From positions 33,840,964-33,904,963 of the forward strand of contig OW203761.1 of the NCBI GenBank assembly GCA_934045905.1: a stretch of DNA of 64,000 nt, read 5' to 3'. A program made the position numbers and the translations under genes. The number at the start of each line of letters is the position of its first letter. Position 1 is the stretch's first letter. This DNA comes from Leuctra nigra. Its lineage: Eukaryota; Arthropoda; Insecta; Plecoptera; Leuctridae. The notes under the pieces were generated by a model. It ran no database searches. It was not told where the DNA came from and worked only from the letters and a program-made list of their open reading frames with translations. This document shows, in pieces, positions 12,801 to 24,600 of the stretch.

Positions 12801-15800
12801 AAATGTTCTATTTCTAAAATGTTCATCCTTGATTCTTACCACTCCTTGGGGCAGGCCGACGTCGTATGTCGGTCGCTCGGTCAGAGGTTCGTAGGGTCCT
12901 CGAGCATAACGCAAGATGGCCAAGTTCTGCGCCCTCTTGTTCCCGCACTCTCCAAGACCGCGCACCTGGATCCAGTAGGCGCCGATAGGTTGGTCAGCGT
13001 TGATCACGAAATCGTAGCGTTCGCCTAGGACAAACATACAATAGTTAGGGAATAGGTCGCTCATAAGAGGCCTATCGTCGTTTGAGGTATAGATAGTATC
13101 CTGGAAATTGTTGTTAAATGTCTCGTCGCTCCTTTTCCGGTTTTATCGTGTTATTTTTAATAGTTTTATTAATTCAATTATTGAATATTTAAACCCGGAT
13201 AACCCCGGATATTTAAACATGCAGTCCGAATATTTTATTGCGTATAGAGATCAGGATAATCCTTCTTATACTCGGGATATTTTATGCCATCGTATTATCG
13301 CCGTCGTAAATTTACAATTGTGTTTATAATCAGGTGCCTTAGGAGGTTCACTTGACATTTCATAAAACGGTATTTGAAGGAAACAGATCTGCTGGTCAGG
13401 TTCATTGACGATCAATCCTTGTTATTATCAATGAAATCAGAGCTCAACTACTAGAGGTAGATGACTAGTAAGTATAGACTTCATCAGATGATGCCATCAT
13501 ATTTTTTTAGACAATCCATTTCTTTCAAATACCGTTTTATGAATTGTTGAGTGTACCTACTGAGAGTAGCTAAATATGCCAAATGTGAATATCTTGACAC
13601 TCGATAGATTTGTCATTGAACACATTAGTCAGCATAATTAGTCGGTAGTCCCGATTACGTATACGTGATTAGGATCGAAGTTCGAATGTTTGTACGGTCA
13701 TCACATTCTTATCTTTTAATGAACTGCGTGTAAAAGATGAAGTGAAAATAAATGTCGCGATTAGTAGCTACATTGTAACACAAGCATCGGTGGTTCATAT
13801 TGTTTTATTGATAATTGTACAGATACAGCATAATACTTATTTACAGAAGTAAACTCTTTACTATGCTATACAATGTCTTTTTTTGTGAACATGAGAAACG
13901 GAACAAAACAATAACAATGAAAACCAATGAAACACACAACAATGCGTCAGCACTCGCGCGACAGTTCTCTCTCCGATGACCTCGGAACTCATGCCTTCCA
14001 TGCCGCCATGATGCAATACTCCTCCTCTTGAGCGCAATGTGCCCCACCAACGTTCCCGAAACCTTCTCGCTCCAGCCCTCCGCACATTAGTACAACATGA
14101 TACGTATTTAACAAGTAAACTCTTTACCATGCTATTACTTTGTGTCATGAGAACAAGGAACAATCCAATCACAAGAAAATCACTGAAAACACATCACGTT
14201 GCATCAACCTCGCGACAGTCTGTTCACTAGCTCACGCTATCCATGCCGCGAAGATGTAATACGCTCCCTGAGTGCACTGTGTCCCACCAACGTTCCCGAA
14301 ACCTTCTCGCTCCATCCCTCCGCACATTAGTACAACACGATACGTATTTAACAAGTAAAATCTTTACCATGCTACTACTTTGTGTCATGAGAACAAGAAA
14401 CAATCCAATCACAAGAAAATCACTGAAAACATCACGTTGCATCAGCACTCGCGGCAGTCTGTTCACTCTTGGCAACTCACGCTGTCCATGCCGCCATGTT
14501 GTAAAAACGCCCCCTGAGTGCACTGTGTCCCACCAACGTTCTTGAAACTATCTCGTTCCAGACCTCACGCACACACCGAACGCCATATCCCACCTAACTA
14601 GGTTGAATCGGGATGTTTCACGTTCGTGGCTACATAGGCGTGCGCAGGAGAAATCATTAGGGGGGGCCAAGATGGGCGCCGGCAGGAATAATGCTAAGGG
14701 GGGAAAAGGCCTGGAAAAGGAACTTCCACGCGTTAAGGGGGGCGTGGGGGGCGCGCCCCCCACTTTGCCCCGCAGGGCGTTTTTTGTTTTCTGGCACTTC
14801 AAAATCAATTTTGAGACGTTTGGGAGCCAAATCTCTTACTTATGACAAAGGGTAGCTGGGGTAAGAGCCCCCAGAAGACGTGAGTCCAGGGCTCGTAGCC
14901 CCGGAGAAAAATTGTTATCCTTAAGTGGATTTGATGGATTTTTAAGAGTTTTGAACATAGCATGACCCTTTGAATTTCCAAATATTATTTTGGTAGAAAA
15001 TTAAAAGTGCTTGCTGTAAGCAAAATACATTTTTAGGGCAAAAACATAGCGTTTCATGAGAAAACCATGTTTCTGGAAGGTATCTAGGCAATGTTTTCGT
15101 GGTATTTTCTTTAAAATATTGTGTTTTGGATCAACCTAGTACTTCATTCCATTGATTTGAGCAACTCCAGTCTGCCCCGCAGGGAGATTTTTTTGTTTTA
15201 ACCCTTTTAAAACAAAAATTTTACACTATGAGGACCACATTTTATAATTTTTTAGTTGAGACTGATCCATTAGGGGGGGCCAAGGCCCCCCGGCCCCCCC
15301 CGTGCGCACGCCTATGCGTGGCTATACTACCTAACAACCACAATTTCGAAAACACCAAGTAAATAACACGTTATTTCCTGGAGCCGAACTTGCAGCGCGT
15401 CCGTCCCACTCGACGGACGGTAGTACAGTGGTACAGTGGTAGAATGCTCGCTCGCCTGCCACGCGGGCGGCCCGGGTTCGATTCCCGGCCGATGCAACAC
15501 TTTTTAGTACTTTTTTAATACGTTAGGTAAATCGAAATTACTTTTTATTTTGACTTTTTTCACGCAAAAAAAGCCCCATGTTTGAAAGGTCACTCCAACA
15601 GAACTATAAAAGATAAAGAGCTGAAACTTTCAAGCAATGTAGAAAACATATGCAAATTTAATGTGTGCAACTTTCAGAAATTTTTGATTAGTGAGAAAAA
15701 AGTTACAGACATTTGAATTAAGATGTTGAAAATACGAGCGTTGTAAAACTTTAACAGAACTTGAACAACACTGAAAACAGAAATAAACGATTCGTGGCCA

Positions 15801-18617
15801 CTAATTTCCGTATTACAATGAAAACATCGTTTGCGCATAGTCCACAAAGATAATGGTGGATCGAACAACATAAATTCGCCAGATTCCCAGGAAGTAACTC
15901 CAAATCAATTCTTCAAACAAGTCAATTTCGCTGGTTTATTCTGTTTTTAAAGCTGTAACTTCACTAATTTCTAACTTTTTTACTGTTCAACAAAAATGTT
16001 TGAAACTTGCACACATAACATTTTGGTATTATTTCTGAAATGGGTACAAATTTCAGAACCCTACCTCTATTAGTTTCGATGTAGTGATCTTTCAAACAGG
16101 GGGATTTTTTGGGCCATCCGGTATTTTTTGATTATTGTTTTGGTCGAACAAGCAAGATCAATCCAGCCAATGAGAGTGTACCTGAGAATGAGATGACCGT
16201 ATTGACGACGACGGGCTGGATGGGCTCTCCGTCAGTGGCGATCAGAGTCAGAGGGTGACCCTGGATGGTCAGCTGGGCAGGACATACAGTGCCGAAGGCG
16301 TTGATCATGCGGAACCGATATCTGCGACCTGGGGTCATGGTGAACACCTCCAGTGGCGTGTTGGTCACGAAGCCTGTGACGGGGTCCTGGAAGCAGAGGG
16401 TCAAGATATAGAAAACAACCAACTTTAGAGGATTTACTTACAAAAGCAAAGTTACAATATGATTTTGATCATAGAATGTACCTGTGCGTCAGGCTCATGC
16501 CAGACCCACACCACAGTCAAATAAAATTAAAATTTACAAAACTATGAAATAAAAGATGATATATAAAGTACTAAAAAGTGTTGCATCGGCCGGGAATCGA
16601 ACCCGGGCCGCCCGCGTGGCAGGCGAGCATTCTACCATTGAACCACCTTATAGAAATTCTGTAACAGAATCACCTAAAGGTAAGCTCGGCAGAATCGCTA
16701 GGTGTTCTCATTATGCTTGGGCAGCTGATTCGCTAGCAATGATGCAATGAAAATGGCTATAAAAACATTCGTGTCGTGTATATTGCCCCTCGTATGTATG
16801 TTGGTCTGTTTGTTCTAAAAGGGTACTGAATATGCTCCGACCTGTTATTTATGTTCCGAACTAGTTGAAGAAAATGCAATTTTTTTGTGTCTGATTTTTA
16901 GCAACAGGTTTGTCGGAAAGTGATTAAATACCGATTAATGCTGTAATCATGGGCGTCCACAGGGAGGGACAAGGGGGGCGCTTGCTCCCCCCCCCCCTCC
17001 TTGATGTCAGAAAAACATATAAAAAACACGTATAGTTTCATTTCGTTACCAAAAAGCTAAAAAAAAATGATTTTAAAGTGTCAAAAAAACAAAAAATTCT
17101 CTGCCGGGCGGGCATGGTTTGAACATATTGTCTCCCACCACCCCAAAGTGCAATATTTATTGAATATTTCAACAAAATACGCCTCATAACGTCTCAAAAC
17201 TGATTTCAAAGTGTCCAGAAACCTAAAATCCTGCGGACGGCCATGGCTGTAATTTGAATGATAAACAAAAGCTTCATTTGTCTCGATCAACATTACATTA
17301 TCTTCCAGATAAAGTCTAGGAAGTGTGTGGCGAGAAACCAATGGAGAGATAATGATAAAGAAAAGATTCATTTGTCTTGATCAACATTACATTATCTTCC
17401 AGATAAAGTCTAGGAGTGTGTGGCGAGAAACCAATGGAGAGATAATGATAAAGAAAAGATTCATTTGTCTTGATCAACATTACATTATCTTCCAGATAAA
17501 GTCTAGGAAGTGTGTGGCGAGAAACCAATGGAGAGATAATGATAAATCACAAACGACGAATCTTCCAGATAAAGTCTCTAGGAAGTGTGTGGCGAGAAAC
17601 CAATGGAGAGATAATGATAAATCACAAACGACGAATCTTCCAGATAAAGTCTCTAGGAAGTGTGTGGCGAGAAACCAATGGAGAGATAATGATAAATCAC
17701 AAACGACGAATCTTTACTGCAATATCCACTTGCTTAAATGTTCGCTCGGAATTTTTTCAATAGAAATAAATATTTCCCAGTGATACAACAAACTCTCGTT
17801 ACAAAATCAAGGAAGTTGCGAATATTTTCAAATTATCCTAAACTATGCTAGCTTTCGGGGTGATTGAAAAATGTCGGTGATTTCTCCTTAGATGAAGCTT
17901 TTTTGTGTCCTTTCACTTCCATTATCATAAACCACAATACACATAAAGTTATGGTATTTCACGCTTTTGTTATAGTTATAAGAATATCGAAATAGTAATC
18001 ATCTTGCCTGCTCCTCCACCAAGCATGAGCAATTCGGAATGTTTACGCAACGCACGAACTATTGTTCACTCGTTATTTCAATCAAACGTGAGAAAAAAGA
18101 AACACGCATAGATACAATTTGTAAAGATGTTCGCTCAAGCGGCAAGAAAGTAAATAAAATATCGCGTTTTGTTTTCATTATTATAGAAATTGAAATACTT
18201 CCGATGTTCTGTAAAACACATCCGGAATGATGATATAGTGAGAAATATGTGGTATAAAAGCGAATGCTTCCAAAGATGAATTGACACTGCAACAGAAATA
18301 AGCAACTGTCTGTTTTCAAACGATACACATTAAAACTCGTAATTATTTTACGATTTGATTCAGTTATTTTCATAAAACAATTAATTTTAACAATGTAATA
18401 TTTGTGGTTTCGGTTGAAAACAGGGTGACATATATTTGAAATTGTTTATTGCCAAAGATTTTTTTAATGGGCTTTTCTAGATGAGGTAGACATAAATGGA
18501 AGCACGTCTCTCCATTCTCAATTATTGACAAATAGAGGGACCCGTCATGTAAAACATGGCGCACCAGTGGATGCGCGCGACGGCGTTCCCCACAGACAGA
18601 CAGACACGCACAGACAA

Positions 18618-18678
<61 letters not shown>

Positions 18679-21600
18679 GATGGGTATAACTATAGTATAA
18701 TTTTAACAAAACTGTCGTTACATTCCATTTCCATTTTAAAAAAAATGTTATCATTGTTCAAAGTCTGTCAATTCTGTCAATCCTAAAACTGTAGTTTTTA
18801 TGCAGTATGTTGAGTACAGATTGTTTTGGTGTTTGAGGAGGCTATATAGAAACCAAATTTATGTCTATTAGGTCAACTAATTATAAAGTTTTACCTGGAA
18901 CTGTCCCTTGCCATTGATGAGCACAGTCTCCGGATCTTGTCCCGGATTCACCGCCAGACGTCCTGGGAACCTCTCTTGGGCATCCTCGTGCATCCAGTCA
19001 CTGATCAGCATGAGATGCGTCGTCAAGTCGTAGTCATAGAGATGGCTGCTGGGATCCTGTGAAGGAGCTTGACGGACGACGATGCTGCCGTACAGACCGT
19101 CGATCTTCTGCAGACCTGGAGACAATGCGCGATCACGTCAGAAACATGTAGCAAACACGGCTCAAACATGTCGCAAACATGTCACAAACAAGTGGCAAAC
19201 ATGGCTCAAACATGTCACAAACACGGCTCAAACATGTCGCAAACAAGTGGCAAACATGGCTCAGACATGTCACAAACATTGCTATTCTGCAATTTGTCGT
19301 TGATTAGTATTGATCATTAAACATTATGTAAAAGAAACTTGCCCTTTAATTATGTAAATGAATGTGTCAATACAATTTTACTTGATAACTGTTTAGTTAA
19401 ACTGTAATTAGGTGCACACCTATTGGGTTTCTGAGAAGAAATCGGCGTTTCTTTCATATGAAGTACACAATATATAATTAACTTTTTTAATTTGTTAAAT
19501 TGACTAAGATCTAAAATTTCAGGAAGCGAACCAAATCATTGGCTTTGAACTTTACAACATTTTGAAATTGTTTTGTACTATTTCTATGAATTGAGCGAGG
19601 CCGTTAGCAGGTTCTACGGATTATCATTTCGTGGTTATTACCCAAGATGTAGGTGGTGGTCCATACAGAACTCAGAGGCAAGTACGGATAAGGATAGTAG
19701 AGACAATAATAATCCCCTGAAGTTACTTTAAATGATGATAATGTAGTATGACGTTGAAAAACAAATGCCAAAGAACAGTGGGATGGACATGGACAAGTAT
19801 CTAATCGGTTGTACTCTCTGTAGGCAAGACTGACGATTATATTAGCAATCCATTTTGTGAGGCAATACTTTGGAATCAACCCTGAAAAGCTAAATTTTCC
19901 AAGGATTCCAATGAAAATAACTGAAGTAGCAACATCATATATTTTCAACAAGTTATACAAAAATGTTACACAATCTGAGAAATTAAGGTTATACATATAA
20001 AAAATGTGAAAACAGTTTTCTGAAAGATAATCGGACGTATTTAGACGTAAATCTATGTATTATGTTGTGGTAATTTTACCAGGTTTTAATAACTAATTAA
20101 TGTCAAAAAAACAACGTTAATAGATAATATGTTTATGCCACATGTTATCAGAATAATGGATAATAAAAAAATGCAAATGCAAATGAATAATGCCATGCTG
20201 TCGACGAGCCGGGGAGAGAATGCGATCGCTTGTCGGGCCTTGATTTACGGGCATTTTTCACATTTTACGAGCACTTTTACTGGTTTTCCGTGTTTTCCGT
20301 TTACTTTCTCTGTTCTCTTTTACTCGCCCCTTCACTTGTTTCTCCGGGGCATTTTGCCGCGTTACAACCCGAGCATTTTCATCAGTCAACTCTACCCTTA
20401 TCTCTTTGGATTATCTGTACTATATGTCTAATCATGTTACCTGTATGAGCGTGCCAGAAATGTGTGCCGGAGTTGGACGCCTTCCACTGGTATCTGAAAG
20501 TGTTGCCCTGTTGGATGGGACACTGAGTGACGAATGGGACTCCGTCAGAGTATTGGGTACCCTCTTGCCAGACTCCGTGCCAGTGGATCGTCGACTCCAT
20601 GCCGTCCATCGCGTTCTCGACGTCGATGACGACGTTGTCGTTCTCGCAAACCTGCGGGTAGGAGTTAGTGGGTTAAGTTTAATTATGCCATAGGGAAGTC
20701 ACCTGAAGATTAGATTTCGGAATAATATTTATTTTATGAAAGTTGAGATGTTGCTGAACACAGATGTGGTATTATTTTTGTTGTGGGATGAATAGTTCTC
20801 AAGGAATTAATGTACAAAGTTTGAAAGATTCCTTCTAATTTAAAACAGGGAAATTGACAATGACGTCACAAAAAGGAATCATCCCATTCTTGGATACTCG
20901 GAATAATGACATATTACAGTTCTGATTCTTGTTATATGTTGTTTTTCCCGCCAAAATATCCAATGATATTTAATTTTAATTTTTATGAACGAAAATTTTA
21001 ATTTTCAAGGGTGATTAGTGTGATTTCCAATGCTATTAGTGTAGATATTTAGATATTTACTAAAACAAAACTACACGAGACTTCCCTATTGTACTTTTTA
21101 AACGGAGGGACGGAAATGATTAATGTATACATCGAAATAAATCGTCGTGTAATTGTTTATTTGTTGCATATCCGGTTTTTTCACTTTTGGAGTTAGATGC
21201 ATCTACATATTCTTGAGTACTTACTTGTCATATATCCACTGAAAACAGTGCAGAAAATTACAAGGAAATAGGTTTTTTTAATGTTTATTTGTTGCATATC
21301 CTCGGCAATGCATATATTTTAATTGTTAGCTTGTCCCATATCCTCGGCAAGCCAATAGAATGTGTTCATTTGGTCACGTGACTCGCGAAGCAAAACTAGG
21401 AACGCCAGAAACACTATCGCCAAGGTTCAATTTATAATGTCACATGTCTAATTAATTCTTTATAATTAAGATAATTTTGTTCTGACATTCTTCGAAACAG
21501 TTTTAACCGTTTTAAATGTAACAAAAATAATTTACAATTTATTTTATTTATAATTAATTTTATAATTTATTTTGATTATTAATTAAAGAAACAGTCGACA

Positions 21601-24600
21601 GTATAATATTTTAGTAGAAAATGAACTGTATAGCCACTGTACGGTGGTTTTATAGCTAAATAATTTGGATATGGGACACTCGAGATAGTCATAGTTGGTA
21701 AATGTGCGGACATGTGTCCCATATCCAAACTTAATTGCAATATTTATGAAAAACAAGAGACAAATGACACTAATACACCATTCCATAATTACCTCTAACA
21801 TGTTTTACAATCATAATAAGATTCCGCCGACCTACAGATAACTATGTTCAGTGATATTACTAAATTTATCTTTAGGCAGCTCCCCTGAAAAATCAGGAAA
21901 TGGGCGTATGCAACAAATAAACAATTACCCGACGAAATATCTAGTAATTATGTTGTATACAAACTAGTGGGAGGTTATACTAAAAGAATGTCCCTCTTTT
22001 CGGGAACATCCATTGGTCCGGTACGCTTCTATCAAAGAGAGAGTATTATTAATATCTTTGCTTCTATCGTCCATAGTTCAATGCAAGCGTTTGTTTAAAA
22101 AAACGGTTCTGCTAGCTTCTTTCAAAAATTACATATTTTGTATCTTTATGCAAGCGATTCCCCATCAAATTCAATACAATTTTTACAGCAAATAAAAACT
22201 ATTCAGTATTTACTAACTATAGTTAGTCCCTTAAGTTTGTACCGTTTGTACGAAAAGTAGGTATCTATACGTCATAATTTAAATTACAACTTAGCGCCTA
22301 GCACTATCTCATGACAAACCAAGGAAGGAAATTATTTAAATGTTTCAGTCCAGCTTAGCTACACAATATAAAGTAGTTTCTATATAAATTGGAATGCCAC
22401 TTCACTTAAGTTAAGTCCGTAGTTGGCGTTTTCCGTGCTAATCATAAGCGATCTATTCAGATGAACATTACAATGCATTGTGTATGCAACGTCAGTTCAC
22501 TTTCCATTTTACCGGAAACACATATAATTACGGATATGAACATTTATTTATCTATTAAATAGAAAATAAATGACATTGTTCTCTCAAGAGTTTGACGCGA
22601 CTGTGATGCTGATACCGTTCAATACACAATTTTAGAAATTAGTATAAAACATTTTTGTGACTGATGATACAGATTTGCAATTTATTTTGAAGGGCGTTTC
22701 ACTCATATTTATAATTTGCATATTATATTCTGAATTACTCTAAAGAGAAAGAAGTAATTATTCTAATTTATTAACTCATTAATAGTCAATAGTTATCTAG
22801 TTCGTTAGTCAATAATATAGAGTTTCTAAAAAAAATGCCACACAAACCAGTTTTATTCAAGAATAAAGTTAAAGAAAAGGTGCATATTTGTTCTAATACA
22901 GAGGTCATGCAATTTATATGAGTTTAATAGCTGTTCAGCGTATTATGATCTCAGCAGGTACATTAATATTATTAATTCTCCATAAAAAGAATGCTGCTTT
23001 TTCTAGATAAAACTCATTATAAGTACCTGGATGCTGGGTCCAGGGATCATCCTGTTGGCCGTGAGAATGCCTCTCTCCACGCCATCAGCGAGCACACACT
23101 GACAATGACTCCAGACGGTGTTGGTGGCGTTGGGAGTGCACACTTGGCAAGCACTGCAACATTAACATACATGGTCTACATTAACACGACATGTTCCGAG
23201 AACATGGGATTTCTAGAGACAGAATAATTTGTATACCAACATAATATGGAATATCAATTAAATAGGCGTATCTCTCTCAAATAAATCATGATCAAGATAA
23301 ATATGTTGTGATTTAGGACATGCCAAAGATAGGATGATAATTCATTGACCGTATTGGTGATGATCGACTTGTGGTCAATAGTGAATTGACGTCTTCTTTA
23401 TCTATAATCTTTAGAAGGGATCAGTTATTTTATTACATTCGCACTAATAGTAAAATATTTTCAAACTCACTTTACTTATGCACATTAATTTATCAACTAG
23501 GAAAACGCTCAGTGTGACGCGTTGATGAGCGAGCACGGGTACGTGCAAATACTCGAACCGGAAATGCGTACACAACGCAAAGAAAACTTATACATCCATA
23601 TTTAATTAAAATATGATCACTCAATCAATAAAAAAGTATATTATGCTTTTCATCGAAACTTGAAAATAGCATCTAAGCACCCTGGTAAATATAGCAAATC
23701 AGATTCAATTCAAGTGGCACTGGAAAACATTACTTTCGATACTTCATTACTGACAGATATTAAAAATGTCAATAAGTTCATACGTTCTTAACTGATTGGG
23801 ATGAAATTTTGTAAAATAAGAGACAATGTTGGTCTTAATGATCATGCAAAATATGAGTTTGATCTGAATTATCGAAGACCGTTTTCATTTTTCAGCCTAT
23901 CAGGAGATATTTATTTAAATTTTAACCAATTAATGGATTTCAAATATAATTAGGGCCTGCAAACAGATAAGGTTGGGCTTACATGTGTTCAAAATTTCAG
24001 CTCGATCGAAGAAAAACTCTGACCTGTATAGCCAAAATATGAGTTTGATCTGAATTATCGAAGACCGTTTTCATTATTCAGCCTATCAGGAGACATTTAT
24101 TTAAATTTTAACCAATGAATGGATTTCAAAAAAATTTTGGTCTGCAAACAGAGAAGGTTGGTTTTACATATGTGCAAAATTTCAGATCGATCGCTGAAAC
24201 AGTGCAACCTGTGTATCGGCTATTAACAGAAGAAAAAAAAAAAAAAAAAACAGAGGTCCGTGCCAAAAGAGCCAAAAGGAGACGCTCGCTTCGCTCGCTC
24301 AATCAATGGTATTGCATTTTATTGAAATTAGGGGACATTCTATAATTTTTAGATCAAATTAGATCATAATTGTGACAGGGCATATAATTTGGCCACACAT
24401 CGATTCAGGCAGATTCTGGTGAGAAATGAACTTGACTTCATGCCATTGACTGGCTTGACTGGTTCTTGACTCGTTTTCCAACATTCAAGTAAGTTTTTGA
24501 GTGGACATTTGAGTTTCCTTTCAGTAAGTTGTTGTGTCCAATGAATCTGTAAATTGCAACGTTTTCTTCTACGGTCAGTTTGAAAACGGAACCAGCAAGA

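Larger units (their letters stand above)
10830..12839 (-). other. Lac2 intron 7
   Basis: 2010 bp; GTAAGA...ATGCAG. It holds a copy of the GAGCGAGCG-type repeat (11003-11810) and a 76-bp tandem duplication (about 12606-12760) near its 5' end. Confidence 0.8.
13025..16181 (-). other. Lac2 intron 6
   Basis: 3157 bp; GTACAC...CCTAG. It contains a three-unit tandem array (13835-14560), a hAT-like element (14633-15316) and a tRNA-Gly-like pseudogene (15409-15496). Confidence 0.8.
16387..18894 (-). other. Lac2 intron 5
   Basis: 2508 bp; GTAAAA...CTTCCAG. It contains the reverse tRNA-Gly-like pseudogene (16582-16652), a small hAT-like element (16948-17245), a five-copy tandem array (17252-17712) and a CAGA microsatellite (18594-18679). 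Confidence 0.8.

Noticed and set aside
14548..14845. Opposing ORFs across the left part of the hAT-like element at 14633.
   Set aside because: Low-complexity G/C-rich reading of transposon ends; they cross the insertion boundary.
17325..17783. 152-codon ORF over the tandem array (repeats of ARNQWRDND).
   Set aside because: The frame stays open only because unit lengths and sequence allow it. It lies in a Lac2 intron on the opposite strand and the units vary in period.
18370..18786. ORFs of Cys/Val/Ser or Thr/Asp/Arg/Gln repeats.
   Set aside because: Translation of the CAGA microsatellite.
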